From Methylosinus sp. H3A (lineage in GTDB: Bacteria > Pseudomonadota > Alphaproteobacteria > Rhizobiales > Beijerinckiaceae), in the NCBI RefSeq assembly GCF_015709455.1, contig NZ_JADNQW010000005.1:2472501-2536500 (forward strand): a stretch of 64,000 nucleotides of DNA, given 5' to 3'. Every line of letters starts with the position of its first letter. The stretch's first letter is position 1. Shown one piece after another: positions 16,070 to 25,231 of this stretch. The position numbers were made by a program, and so were the translations under genes. Under the pieces are notes generated by a model. The model was given only the letters and a program-made list of their open reading frames with translations. It did no database searches and was not told the DNA's origin.

Positions 16070-16124
16070 CAGGGCGAAAAGCTTCCGGCAAGAGGAGAGG
16101 AGATTGCGAGAACGGAGAGAGTTC

Positions 16125-16538
16125 ATGTCGGCGCAGGCGAGTTCGGCGATCGTCAGAATTGCAATGGGCGCAGGCCTTTTTTGCGCGGCGCTGACCGTGG
16201 CCGGTTGCAATTCGACCGCGCCTTCCGCTCCCGCCGTCGCGGCTGTCGTCGCTCCTGAGCCGCCGGCGCCTGGGGTCGTCGGCGTGACGATCGGCCGTGA
16301 GCTCGATGCGTCGGATCGCGCCATGGCCGTCGTCGCGCAGCAAGAGGCGGTCGCTTCCGGTCAGCGCAAGAGCTGGCGCGGAACCCGTGGCGCCTATGGT
16401 TTCATCGAGCCGGGACCGGAGGCCGCATTGGGCGGCTGCCGCGACTATACGCATAAGATTTTTATCGACGGCCGCCCGCAGCAGGCCAAGGGCCAAGCCT
16501 GCAAGAAGCCCGACGGCGGCTGGCGCGTGGCGAGTTGA
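16125..16538 (+). CDS. Small surface lipoprotein, RT0821/Lpp0805-like
   Basis: A 137-residue predicted lipoprotein: a signal sequence ending in the lipobox AALTVAGC (Cys near residue 28), a proline/alanine-rich linker, then a compact domain with ELDASDRAMAVVAQQEAVASGQRKSWRG and CRDYTHKIFIDGRPQQAKGQACKKPDGGWRV. The pattern resembles the RT0821/Lpp0805 family of outer surface proteins. Two cysteines in the mature domain may pair. ATG 16125 is preceded by AACGGAGAGAG. Its role is unknown. Confidence 0.65.
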   Translation: MSAQASSAIVRIAMGAGLFCAALTVAGCNSTAPSAPAVAAVVAPEPPAPGVVGVTIGRELDASDRAMAVVAQQEAVASGQRKSWRGTRGAYGFIEPGPEAALGGCRDYTHKIFIDGRPQQAKGQACKKPDGGWRVAS

Positions 16539-16548
16539 GCCGCCTCTC

Positions 16549-17718
16549 TCAAGAATAGAAGGACGGCGTCGGATAGGCGTCGTTGAGCACGAAATCTCCG
16601 ATCTCCTTCAGCTTGTGATCGATGGGATCGTGCAGAGTGTGGGTGCGGGCGTTGCGCCAGAAGCGATCGAGCCGCAGCCGCGCATGGGTCGCGCGGGCTC
16701 CCATGATCTCGAAGATGCGCGAGCCGATGTCGAGCGAGGCGCGCGCGCTCACGGCTTTGGCTGTCGCGATCTCGATCGCTATGGCGCCGCGTTCTCGCGG
16801 CGTGATGGAGTCGCCGCGCTCCCAGCCGCTCTGAAAGGCGCGCGTGGCGCGGTCGAGGAGGGCTTCCACGGCGGCGGCCTGCGTCCACAGCTCGCCGGCC
16901 GTGTGGAGAATGAACGCATCGGCGCCGATGCGCGCGGCGCCTTCGCTCGGCAATCCGCGCACATAGGCTTTCGCCTCGTCGAGCGCGCCGCGCGCGAGCC
17001 CCGCGAAGATCGCGACGAGGAGCAGCTGCACGAGACAAGGCCGCAGCGCCGCGAAAGGCGAGCCGAGCGGGCCGGGAGCGACGAGCAATTCGTCCTCGCG
17101 CAGCTCCACGCGCTCGAAAGAGACGGAGCCGCTGTCGGTCTGGCGTTGGCCCATATTGTCCCAATCGTCGTGAATGCGCAGGCCTGCGCGCCGCGTCGGA
17201 ATCGCGGCGATCTTCAACCTGTCCTCCTCGTCCAGGGCGGAGACGATGAGCATGTCCGAATCGCTCGCGCCCGAGCAGAAGGTCTTGGCTCCGTCGAGCC
17301 GCAGAATTGCGCCGTCGCGGGAGAGCCGCAGGCGCGGGTCTTTGGGATTGACCGCATTGCCCCAGAAGCAGCGCTCCCGCGCGGTCTTCTCCATCAGCGC
17401 GCGCGACTGCTCGGCGGTTCCGAAGATTTGCGGCGTGACCACCATCAGATGATGAAAGGCGAAGAGATGGGCGAGCGAGCTGTCGACCGCGGCCATTCGC
17501 TGGACGGCTTGCACGATCTCGATCCAATCGGCGCCGGCGCCTCCCAGCGCGCGTGGAATGGCGAGGCTCAGCAAGCCGCTCTCGCGAATGAGATCGCGCT
17601 CGCGCTTGGCCGTGCCGCCTTCCGTGTCGCGCCGCGCCGCCGTCGAGGCGAGATCGGCGAGCAGCGGCTCGAGCGCGGGATCGCTTTGAAATCTCGTTTC
17701 GGTCTCGAGGTCGGACAT
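16549..17718 (-). CDS. Acyl-CoA dehydrogenase-fold flavoprotein, SfnB-like
   Basis: A 389-residue protein of the acyl-CoA dehydrogenase fold, close in pattern to the SfnB/DszC group of FMN-dependent enzymes used in sulphur acquisition. Conserved segments include GLLSLAIPRALGGAGADW, LAHLFAFHHLMVV, LDGAKTFCSGASDSD and DDWDNMGQRQTDSGSVSFERVEL, with a C-terminal helix bundle ending GDFVLNDAYPTPSFYS. The catalytic Glu of true acyl-CoA dehydrogenases is not evident. It stands alone with no sulphonate genes beside it, so the substrate is unassigned. Confidence 0.7.
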   Translation of the reverse strand: MSDLETETRFQSDPALEPLLADLASTAARRDTEGGTAKRERDLIRESGLLSLAIPRALGGAGADWIEIVQAVQRMAAVDSSLAHLFAFHHLMVVTPQIFGTAEQSRALMEKTARERCFWGNAVNPKDPRLRLSRDGAILRLDGAKTFCSGASDSDMLIVSALDEEDRLKIAAIPTRRAGLRIHDDWDNMGQRQTDSGSVSFERVELREDELLVAPGPLGSPFAALRPCLVQLLLVAIFAGLARGALDEAKAYVRGLPSEGAARIGADAFILHTAGELWTQAAAVEALLDRATRAFQSGWERGDSITPRERGAIAIEIATAKAVSARASLDIGSRIFEIMGARATHARLRLDRFWRNARTHTLHDPIDHKLKEIGDFVLNDAYPTPSFYS

Positions 17719-17782
17719 GAGGAAAAAGCTCCTCGGGGCGGACGAGCCGACGACCGTCGGGCCGTCGAGGTGAGGCGGCTTT

Positions 17783-17868
17783 TGGTGCGGACGGCGGGGA
17801 TCGAACCCGCATGGGCATAGCCCGAGGGATTTTAAGTCCCTTGCGTCTACCGGTTCCGCCACGTCCGC
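17783..17868 (-). tRNA. tRNA-Leu(TAA)
   Basis: Read on the minus strand, the acceptor arms are GCGGACG and CGTCCGC with an encoded CCA. The T arm reads GCGGGTTCGATCCCCGC, and the anticodon loop CTTAAAA lies between GGGA and TCCC arms, giving anticodon TAA. A long variable arm typical of class II leucine tRNAs is present. The length is 86 bases including CCA. Confidence 0.95.
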
Positions 17869-18038
17869 GATTCGTCGAAGTGATAGCGCAGCGCGCCGAC
17901 CTCGGCAAACCGGACTCGCGCCCGACCCGCGCCGATGGGCCGACCTCAACCTCGGGTTAACCATGAGGGCGATATGTCTCGGCGGTTCGCCTCGGAGCGG
18001 CCGCGCGGCTCCTCGGGCCTCCTGCGCCGGGGAGTCGA

Positions 18039-19994
18039 TTGCTCACCTCGACCGATCAAATCGTCCGCCGCGACGGCGATGTGGATGCGCGGGCGCCTCG
18101 AATTGCTCTCGTCGCGCTCGCGCCGCTCGCGGCCTGCGCGGCGATTTTCCTTCTGCTGCGGCCCTATTACGGGCTCGAGCATGACGCTGTGATCTATATG
18201 GGCCGCGGCCTCGCCGATCTCGACCCGCAGGGCGTCGGCCGCGACATCATGTTCCGCCTCGACGGCCAATCGAAATTCAGCGTCTTCTCGCGACTCGTCG
18301 ATTTCCTCATTCCGCTTCTCGGCCTCGCCGCGGCGGCGAAATCGCTCGCCTTCGTCGGCTGCACGCTCTGGTTCGCCACGCTGGCGGCGCTGGCCTCGCG
18401 CCTCGCGCGCAAAGAGGCGCTGTCGGCGTTGCTGCTGCTCGCCGCCTGCTTCGACAGCTCCTATGGCGGATTCGGCGTCTTCCATTTCGCCGAGCCTTTC
18501 GCGACGCCGCGGCCTTTCGCCGAGGCCTTCGTTCTGGCGGCCTTCGCGGCGCTGCTGTCCGAGCGGCGCTGGACGGCCGGTCTCTGCCTTTTGGCCGCCG
18601 TAGCTTTTCACCCGATCATCGCCGCGCCGGGCGTTCTCGTCGCGCTGCTCTATGAAGGCTGGAAAGATCGGCGCATTTTCATCGCCGCGCTGTTCGGCGG
18701 GGTGGGGCTGCTCGCCGCGGCGCTGGCCGGGGCGCCGCTGCTCGAGAGGCTGACCGCACGCATCGATCCGCAATGGGCGGCGATCATCTCGGTGAGGAGC
18801 GATTATATTTTTCTCATCCATTGGCCGGCGAGCACATGGATCGCGATCCTGCGGCAGGCGAGCACGCTGCTGCTCGCGGCGAGCCTCGCTCCGCCGGGCG
18901 CGCGGCGTCTGCTCTTTTGCGTCGTCGGGGCGGTCGGCCTCGGCCTCACGGCGAGCTTTCTGCTCGGCGATCTGCTCATGCGTGAGCTCGCGGCCCAGGC
19001 GCAGAGCTGGCGCGCGCTCTGGCTCGCCGCCGCCTTCGCGCCGCTGGCGTTGGGCCTCTGCGCGCCGGCGCTGTGGCGCGCGGGGGCGCAGGGCCGCATC
19101 GTCCTCGCGCTTCTCGTGACGAGCTGGATTTTGCGCGCGGCGCCCGAGAGCGCCTTTCTCGCTCTCGTCGCGGTTCTCGCCTGGTGGAGCCGGGCGCGCT
19201 GGAGCGGCGTCTCGCTCGCGCTGCTGGAGCGGGCGTTTCTCGCGCTCTGCGGTCTCTGCGCGCTCTGCGTGCTCGGCGTGGCTTTGTGGTTCGCGCGCGA
19301 ATACGCCCGCACGGCCCCGAGCGAGGATTCGGTCCTGTCCTCGGTGCTGCGCGCCGGCGAGCCGGCCTATGTTCCGCTTCTCCTTCTCGCTCTCGCCATG
19401 CTCGTCATCGCATGGCGGCCGCGCCCGCTCGTCGCCGCATCGGCTGTGGCGATCACCGCGCCGCTCGCGGCCTTCTGCTGGTCTCATGAGCCTTTCCCGC
19501 TGCGCTCGGCCGATATCCGCCCGCCGGAGCTCGAGGCGCTCGTGGCGCCGCATGCGGGCGAGGTTCTCTGGCTGAATGAGAAGCTCGCGCCTTGGGTGTG
19601 GCTCGGTCGCGCCAATTGGGCGTCGCATGTGCAGGGGTCGGGCGCCGTATTCTCGCGCGCTCTGGCGCTGGCCTGGCGGGAGCGAATGGGGTTTTTGCGC
19701 GATCTCGGCTGGGTTGCGGACGGCGCTCTGACGCCGCGCCCCGGCGACGGCGTCGATTTTCCGCCCTTTACGCGCGGCGCGCTGGAAAAACTATGCGGAC
19801 GCGCCGATGCGCCGGCCTTCGTGGTGGGGGCCGTCGAATCGCCGGATGCGCTCGCTCCGGGGCTGGAAGCCGGCTTTTGGCGCGGCCCGATGCGCTTTTC
19901 GCTGCATCTTTCCGGCGAGGCGCCGCGATGGACGCCGATCGAGCATTACGCGATCTTCGATTGCGCGGCCTATCGGCCGGCCCCGGCGCAATAG
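18039..19994 (+). CDS. Large polytopic membrane protein, GT-C-like, function unknown
   Basis: A 651-residue protein with about 11-13 hydrophobic helices over residues 20-480 and a soluble C-terminal domain of about 160 residues. An early acidic loop, RPYYGLEHDAVIYMGRGLADLD, sits after the first helix as in GT-C glycosyltransferases and related polysaccharide proteins. I do not recognise a specific family. TTG 18039 follows GGGGAG by six bases and is the best start. The stop is one base from the convergent gpt stop. No polysaccharide genes adjoin it. Confidence 0.6.
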   Translation: MLTSTDQIVRRDGDVDARAPRIALVALAPLAACAAIFLLLRPYYGLEHDAVIYMGRGLADLDPQGVGRDIMFRLDGQSKFSVFSRLVDFLIPLLGLAAAAKSLAFVGCTLWFATLAALASRLARKEALSALLLLAACFDSSYGGFGVFHFAEPFATPRPFAEAFVLAAFAALLSERRWTAGLCLLAAVAFHPIIAAPGVLVALLYEGWKDRRIFIAALFGGVGLLAAALAGAPLLERLTARIDPQWAAIISVRSDYIFLIHWPASTWIAILRQASTLLLAASLAPPGARRLLFCVVGAVGLGLTASFLLGDLLMRELAAQAQSWRALWLAAAFAPLALGLCAPALWRAGAQGRIVLALLVTSWILRAAPESAFLALVAVLAWWSRARWSGVSLALLERAFLALCGLCALCVLGVALWFAREYARTAPSEDSVLSSVLRAGEPAYVPLLLLALAMLVIAWRPRPLVAASAVAITAPLAAFCWSHEPFPLRSADIRPPELEALVAPHAGEVLWLNEKLAPWVWLGRANWASHVQGSGAVFSRALALAWRERMGFLRDLGWVADGALTPRPGDGVDFPPFTRGALEKLCGRADAPAFVVGAVESPDALAPGLEAGFWRGPMRFSLHLSGEAPRWTPIEHYAIFDCAAYRPAPAQ

Positions 19995-19995
19995 A

Positions 19996-20481
19996 TCAGG
20001 GCGATCCTTTGGCGATCGGCGCCTGGAAGGTGAGGCCCGTGTCCCAAGGAAAAAAGATCCAGGTGTCCTGCGAAACCTCGGTGACGAAAGTGTCGACCAG
20101 CGGCCGGCCCTGTGGCTTGGCGTAGACGGTCGCAAAATGCGCCTTGGGCAGCAGCGCGCGCACCACCTTCGCCGTCGCGCCCGTGTCGACGAGATCGTCG
20201 ACGATCAGCACATCCTCGCTCGGGCGCGAGAGAATCGTCTCGGAGAGCGGCTTCAGCACATGGACCTCGCCGCGCTGCGTCTCCTCATGGTAGCTCGCGA
20301 CCCCGATCGTGTCGATGACGCGAATGCCGAGCTCGCGCGCGACGATGCCGGCCGGCACCAACCCGCCGCGCGTCACCGCGACAATGGCCGAGAAGCGGCC
20401 GACGGCCGAGAGCCGCCAGGCGAGCGCGCGCGCGTCGCGGTGGAAGGCGTCCCAGGACACCGGAAAGGCTTTGTCTCCCAT
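19996..20481 (-). CDS. gpt: Xanthine-guanine phosphoribosyltransferase
   Basis: This 161-residue enzyme transfers phosphoribose from PRPP to guanine and xanthine in purine salvage. The PRPP-binding motif is intact as [19 protein letters not shown]. The N-terminal [21 protein letters not shown] is the usual type I phosphoribosyltransferase strand-helix, and the C-terminal DTWIFFPWD is typical of Gpt. ATG 20481 is chosen over longer arginine-rich upstream frames. Confidence 0.88.
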   Translation of the reverse strand: MGDKAFPVSWDAFHRDARALAWRLSAVGRFSAIVAVTRGGLVPAGIVARELGIRVIDTIGVASYHEETQRGEVHVLKPLSETILSRPSEDVLIVDDLVDTGATAKVVRALLPKAHFATVYAKPQGRPLVDTFVTEVSQDTWIFFPWDTGLTFQAPIAKGSP

Positions 20482-20515
20482 AAAGCGGTCTCCTCGAGAG
20501 CGGTCTCCTCGGCCG

Positions 20516-21268
20516 TCAGAGCGGCGTTCCATTGGCGGTGAGCCGCACGATCAGCGCCCGCACCTTCTGCGCCGCGGCCTCGAGCTCGGCGCCGTCGCGG
20601 CTCCGCAGCACGATCTGATTGCGCACGCCGGCGCTGGAGAAGGACGGATAGGAGCCGACCGTCACGCGCTCATGCTCCTTGGCGATTCGCTCCAGATCGG
20701 CGGCGTAGCGGCCCTCCGGTATGCCATGCGCGTCGACGGTGGCCACCTGCACGCGCACGCCTTTGACGATGCGCCCGGCGGCGGCGTCCAGCATGGCCTG
20801 CATGATGATCGGCACGCCGGCCATGACGATCACATTGCCGATCATGAAGCCCGGCGCCTTGGAAATAGCGTTCTCGATCAGCTCCGCGCCCTGCGGAATG
20901 CGGGCCATGCGCCGTCGGGCGGGATTGAGATCCTGCGGGGCGATGCGCTCCAGCAGCATGGCGATGGCGCGCTCGTCCTCGCCGATCGGGACGCCGAAGG
21001 CCTTGGCCACGGCGTCGGCGGTGATGTCGTCATGGGTGGGGCCGATGCCGCCCGTGGTGAAGACATAGCTGTAGCGTCCCCGCAGCGCGTCGAGCGCGGC
21101 GACGATCTCCTCCTCCACGTCCGGCACGACGCGCGCCTCACGCAGGTCGATCCCCAATTCGCCCAGATATTTGGCGATATAATTGGTGTTGAGATCCTGC
21201 GTGCGGCCGGACAGGATCTCGTCTCCAATCACGAGCACGGCGGCCGTGACTATGTCTTCGCGCTCCAT
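20516..21268 (-). CDS. CinA-like molybdopterin-binding domain protein
   Basis: A 250-residue protein with the MoCF/CinA N-terminal domain (COG1058). It has [25 protein letters not shown] at the start, [24 protein letters not shown] in the middle, and [16 protein letters not shown] later. It lacks the C-terminal nicotinamide-nucleotide amidase domain of full-length CinA. Related short proteins have been linked to ADP-ribose pyrophosphatase activity in CinA. The exact substrate is not predictable here. Confidence 0.8.
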   Translation of the reverse strand: MEREDIVTAAVLVIGDEILSGRTQDLNTNYIAKYLGELGIDLREARVVPDVEEEIVAALDALRGRYSYVFTTGGIGPTHDDITADAVAKAFGVPIGEDERAIAMLLERIAPQDLNPARRRMARIPQGAELIENAISKAPGFMIGNVIVMAGVPIIMQAMLDAAAGRIVKGVRVQVATVDAHGIPEGRYAADLERIAKEHERVTVGSYPSFSSAGVRNQIVLRSRDGAELEAAAQKVRALIVRLTANGTPL

Positions 21269-21436
21269 CGGGCCGCTCCTTCGGGTCAGTCTGGCCGAAA
21301 CTCTATGACAGGGCCGGCGCCGAGGCCAGCCGGGCGTTCGGGGTTCGGCCGTTCGTGGCGCGCGCGCATCTTGCTTTGCGGCGCCAATTTCTTAATTTAT
21401 AAGCTAAAGCCGGCGACGACCAACAGAGAGCACAGC

Positions 21437-22273
21437 ATGACATTCGTCGAGTCCCACCTCGCGGGCTCAGGCCGCAAGAGCGGCCAGATCAAGCTCCATG
21501 GACCCGAGGATTTCGAGGCCATGCGCCTCGCCGGCCGGCTGACGGCCGAGGCGCTGGATATGCTCGTCCCGCATGTGAAGCCCGGCGTCACCACCAAGGC
21601 GCTGGACGATCTCGTCTTCGACTTCGCCATAGCGAACGGCGCCTATCCGGCCCCGCTCGATTATCGCGGCTATCGCAAATCCATCTGCACCTCGATCAAC
21701 CATGTGGTCTGCCACGGCATTCCGGACGAGAAGCCTCTGCGCGAGGGCGACATCGTCAATGTGGACGTGACCTTCATCGTCGACGGCTGGCATGGCGATT
21801 CGAGCCGAATGTTCGCCGTGGGCGAGGTGCCGCGCCGCGCCCAGCGCCTCATCGATGTGACCTATGAGAGCCTCATGCGCGGCATCGCCGTGGTGAAGCC
21901 CGGCGCGACGACGGGCGACATAGGCGCGGCCATTCAGCGCTTCGCCGAGGCCGAGCGCTGCTCCGTCGTGCGCGATTTCTGCGGCCATGGGCTCGGCCGT
22001 CTGTTCCATGACGAGCCCAATATTCTGCATTATGGCGTGCCGGGGCAGGGCGTCGAGCTGCGGCCGGGCATGTTCTTCACCATAGAGCCGATGATCAATC
22101 TCGGCCGGCCGCAGGTGAAGATCCTCGGCGACGGCTGGACCGCTGTCACCCGTGATCGCTCGCTCTCGGCCCAGTTCGAGCATTCGCTCGGCGTCACCGA
22201 GACCGGCGTCGAAATCTTCACCGCCTCGCCCGCCGGGCTCGACAATCCCAACGGAGCCTCGAGCGCCGAATGA
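21437..22273 (+). CDS. map: Type I methionine aminopeptidase
   Basis: This 278-residue enzyme removes N-terminal methionine from nascent proteins. All five metal ligands are visible: the two Asp in [17 protein letters not shown], the His in [13 protein letters not shown], the Glu in FFTIEPMI and the Glu in FEHSLGVT. The substrate His is in [11 protein letters not shown]. The N-terminus has a 20-residue extension before the catalytic domain, common in alphaproteobacteria. ATG 21437 follows AGAGAG. Its stop overlaps the radC start (ATGA). Confidence 0.93.
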   Translation: MTFVESHLAGSGRKSGQIKLHGPEDFEAMRLAGRLTAEALDMLVPHVKPGVTTKALDDLVFDFAIANGAYPAPLDYRGYRKSICTSINHVVCHGIPDEKPLREGDIVNVDVTFIVDGWHGDSSRMFAVGEVPRRAQRLIDVTYESLMRGIAVVKPGATTGDIGAAIQRFAEAERCSVVRDFCGHGLGRLFHDEPNILHYGVPGQGVELRPGMFFTIEPMINLGRPQVKILGDGWTAVTRDRSLSAQFEHSLGVTETGVEIFTASPAGLDNPNGASSAE

Positions 22274-23010
22274 GCGAGCCGCGCGCGCCTCGGCGGCGGG
22301 CGGCCGGCGACAAAGCCGCCGACGGGCTGCGCGAGGAAGCGCCGCATTTTCATGGACACAGGCAGCGGCTCCGCGACCGTTTCCTGGAGGCGGGCGAGGC
22401 CGCGCTCGCCGATTACGAGCTCTTGGAGCTCGTGCTCTACCGCGCCATTCCGCGCCGTGACGTGAAGCCGCTGGCAAAATCGCTGATCGCGCGATTCGGC
22501 TCCTTCTCCGAGGTTGCGGCGGCGCGGCCGGAGCGGCTGCGCGAGATCGAGGGGCTCGGCGAGGCGGCGATCTGCGAGATCAAGCTGATGGAGGCGGCGG
22601 CGCGGCGCCTCGCGCGCAGCAATCTGCAGAAGCGCACCGTGCTCTCCTCCTTCGTGGATGTGATCGACTATTGCCGCACGGCGATGGCCTACGCCGAGCG
22701 CGAGGAGTTCCGCATCCTCTTCCTCGACAAGCGCAACGCCTTGATCGCCGACGAGGTTCAGGGCGTCGGCACGGTGGATCACACGCCCGTCTATCCGCGC
22801 GAGGTGGTGCGGCGGGCGCTGGAATTGGGCTGTTCCGCGCTGATATTGGCGCACAATCACCCTTCGGGCGATCCGACGCCCTCGACCGCCGATATTCGCA
22901 TGACGCTGGACATCATCGCCATCGCCCAGCCCTTCGGCATCTCGGTGCATGATCATTTGATCGTGGGGCGCAACGGCCATGCGAGTTTGAAGGGGCTGAA
23001 GTTCATTTGA
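22270..23010 (+). CDS. radC: RadC-family JAMM protein
   Basis: A 246-residue protein with an N-terminal helix-hairpin-helix part ([24 protein letters not shown]) and a C-terminal JAB1/MPN metal-site motif, [18 protein letters not shown]. The fold is that of a metallo-isopeptidase, but the function of RadC in bacteria is unsettled; the old link to repair is doubtful. It is translationally coupled to map, an order common in Rhizobiales. Confidence 0.88.
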   Translation: MSEPRAPRRRAAGDKAADGLREEAPHFHGHRQRLRDRFLEAGEAALADYELLELVLYRAIPRRDVKPLAKSLIARFGSFSEVAAARPERLREIEGLGEAAICEIKLMEAAARRLARSNLQKRTVLSSFVDVIDYCRTAMAYAEREEFRILFLDKRNALIADEVQGVGTVDHTPVYPREVVRRALELGCSALILAHNHPSGDPTPSTADIRMTLDIIAIAQPFGISVHDHLIVGRNGHASLKGLKFI

Positions 23011-23053
23011 CGCGGCCGTTTCGACATTTCGGGCGAAAATCGTCATAAACGGT

Positions 23054-24514
23054 TTGTCTCGCGTCGCTTTCGCGAATCGCCCCAGCAACCCGCTTCCACG
23101 AGGTCCGTTGCCTTCCTTCGCCATCACGCCGCTCATAATCGCCACAGCGCTCTTCATGGAAAACCTCGACGGCACCGTGCTGGCGACGGCGCTGCCCGCC
23201 ATGGCCGTCGATCTACACGAAGACCCCGTCGCGCTGAAACTCGCGCTCACCTCCTATCTGCTGTCGCTCGCTGTGTTCATCCCGCTCTCGGGCTGGGTCG
23301 CGGATCGTTACGGCGCGCGGCGGGTGTTTCGCGCGGCGATCCTCGTCTTCACCTTCGGCTCCATCCTCTGCGGCTTCTCGACCTCGCTCGCCGGCGTCGT
23401 GGCGGCGCGCGTGGTGCAGGGGCTCGGCGGGGCGATGATGGTGCCGGTGGGGCGGCTCGTTCTGCTGCGCGTCGCCCCGCGACATGAACTCGTGCGCGCG
23501 CTCGCTTATCTCACCATTCCGGCGCTGATCGGCCCGGTCGTCGGGCCGCCGCTCGGCGGCTTCATCGCCACTTATTTTCATTGGCGCTACATCTTCTGGA
23601 TCAATGTGCCGATCGGTTTTCTCGGCGTCGCGCTCGTCACCCGCTATATTCCCGATTTGCGCGAGGAGGGCGTCCCGCCGCTCGATGTGAAGGGTTTTCT
23701 TCTCTCGGGATTGGGACTGTCGAGCCTCGTCTTCGGGCTCGGCGTCATCGGAAGAGGAATCGTCCCGGCGCCCGTCGCGGCATTGCTCATCGCAGCGGGC
23801 GCGACCGCGCTCGTCCTCTATGTGCGTCATGCGCGGCGGACGCCGCATCCGATCATCGATCTCGATCTTTTGCGCGTGCCGACCTTCCACGCCGCCGTCC
23901 TCGGCGGCTTCCTGTTCCGCATGGGGCTCGGGGCGGTTCCCTTCCTGCTGCCGCTGATGCTGCAGACGGGCTTCGGCCTGACGGCGTTTCAATCGGGGTC
24001 GCTGACCTTCATCGCCGCTATCGGCGCCATAGCGATGAAGACCACGGCGCAGCCCATTCTGGGGCGTTTCGGCTTTCGGCGCGTGCTGATCGTCAATGCG
24101 CTGATCTCGGCGGGGTTCTACTGCCTCAACGTCTTTTTTGCGCCGACGACGCCGCATTGGGCGATCATGGCCGTGCTGCTCGCCGGCGGCTTCTTCCGCT
24201 CGCTCCAATTCACGGCGCTGAACGCGATCGGCTATGCCGATATCGATCATCAGGCGATGAGCCGGGCGACGAGCTTCGCCTCGGCGGGCCAGCAATTGTC
24301 GCTGTCGGCGGGCGTGTCGCTCGGCGCTGCGGCGCTGGAGACATCGCGCGCGCTGCGTGGCGACGACGCCTTGCGGCTCGCGGATTTCGACGCGGCCTTC
24401 CTCATCGTGGCCGCTGTTTCGGCCTCCTCGATCCTGATCTTCCGAAAGCTCGCGCCGACGGCGGGCGAGGGGCTGACGGGGAAAGAGGCGGTCGAGGCCG
24501 ACGGAGCGGCCTGA
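23054..24514 (+). CDS. MFS drug exporter, DHA2 family (14 TMS)
   Basis: A 486-residue transporter with about 14 membrane helices. Motif A between helices 2 and 3 reads GWVADRYGARRVFR, the helix 1 motif is MENLDGTVLATALPAMA and motif C lies in ALIGPVVGPPLGGFIATYFHWRYIFWINVP. These define the EmrB/QacA-like DHA2 group of proton-driven exporters. TTG 23054 gives the longest frame but has a poor ribosome binding site; a start nearer helix 1 is possible. No regulator or membrane fusion partner lies next to it. Confidence 0.85.
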   Translation: MSRVAFANRPSNPLPRGPLPSFAITPLIIATALFMENLDGTVLATALPAMAVDLHEDPVALKLALTSYLLSLAVFIPLSGWVADRYGARRVFRAAILVFTFGSILCGFSTSLAGVVAARVVQGLGGAMMVPVGRLVLLRVAPRHELVRALAYLTIPALIGPVVGPPLGGFIATYFHWRYIFWINVPIGFLGVALVTRYIPDLREEGVPPLDVKGFLLSGLGLSSLVFGLGVIGRGIVPAPVAALLIAAGATALVLYVRHARRTPHPIIDLDLLRVPTFHAAVLGGFLFRMGLGAVPFLLPLMLQTGFGLTAFQSGSLTFIAAIGAIAMKTTAQPILGRFGFRRVLIVNALISAGFYCLNVFFAPTTPHWAIMAVLLAGGFFRSLQFTALNAIGYADIDHQAMSRATSFASAGQQLSLSAGVSLGAAALETSRALRGDDALRLADFDAAFLIVAAVSASSILIFRKLAPTAGEGLTGKEAVEADGAA

Positions 24515-24538
24515 TTATTCACCGGGAACGGATTTCGC

Positions 24539-25231
24539 TCAGCCGCGAAATCCCGTGGCGAGCACATAGAGCTCCGCCGAATCGGGGCGGCTCGCCGCCG
24601 GCTTCAGATGGCGCACCTGCGCGAAGTCGCGTTTCAGCGCCGCGAGCAATTGATGCTCCGTGCCGCCCTGCAGCACTTTGGCGACGAAAAAGCCGCCCGG
24701 CGCCAGCACGTCTCGAGCGAAATCCGCGGCGAGCTCGGCGAGCGCCACGATCTTCAGATGGTCGGTCTGCTTATGGCCGGTGGCGTTGGCCGCCATATCG
24801 GACATGACGCCATCGGCGCCGCCGCCGAGCATGGCCTTTATCTGTTCCGGCGCGGTCTCGTCGTTGAAGTCCATCACGGTGAACTCGACGCCGGCGATGG
24901 GCTCCATCTCGAGCAGGTCGATGGCGACGACCTTGCCCGTGCCATCGGCGGATTTCACGCGCGCAGCGGCGATCTGCGACCAGCCGCCGGGCGCGGCGCC
25001 GAGATCGACGATGCGCTTGCCCGGCGTGAGCAGCTTGTGGCGCTCGTCCATCTCGAGCAGCTTATAGGCGGCGCGCGAGCGATAGCCGTCGCGCTTGGCC
25101 TGCGCCACAAAGGGATCGTTGAGCTGGCGCTCCAGCCAGAGCGTCGAGGACAGCGAGCGCTTCCTCGCCGTCTTCACGCGCTCCTTCAGCGAGCGGCCGC
25201 CTTCCCGCCCCGAGGCCCCGGATTTCGTCAT
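24539..25231 (-). CDS. rlmE: 23S rRNA 2'-O-methyltransferase RlmE (FtsJ)
   Basis: A 230-residue SAM-dependent methyltransferase that modifies U2552 of 23S rRNA. The SAM motif is [15 protein letters not shown]. The catalytic K-D-K-E set is suggested by [27 protein letters not shown] and [13 protein letters not shown] basic N-terminal extension rich in Arg, Lys and Ser is seen, as in many alphaproteobacteria. The start ATG 25231 overlaps the stop of the upstream ABC transporter gene by ATGA. Confidence 0.92.
   Translation of the reverse strand: MTKSGASGREGGRSLKERVKTARKRSLSSTLWLERQLNDPFVAQAKRDGYRSRAAYKLLEMDERHKLLTPGKRIVDLGAAPGGWSQIAAARVKSADGTGKVVAIDLLEMEPIAGVEFTVMDFNDETAPEQIKAMLGGGADGVMSDMAANATGHKQTDHLKIVALAELAADFARDVLAPGGFFVAKVLQGGTEHQLLAALKRDFAQVRHLKPAASRPDSAELYVLATGFRG

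Noticed and set aside
13883..16324. An 813-codon open frame antisense to the two-component genes
   Set aside because: It is Arg/His/Ala-rich with no domain and mirrors well-defined kinase and regulator genes on the other strand; high GC explains it.
17783..17868. The tRNA-Leu gene as an integration site for the nearby GTA-like cluster
   Set aside because: No partial tRNA copy or integrase is seen, and core genes lie between the tRNA and the cluster.
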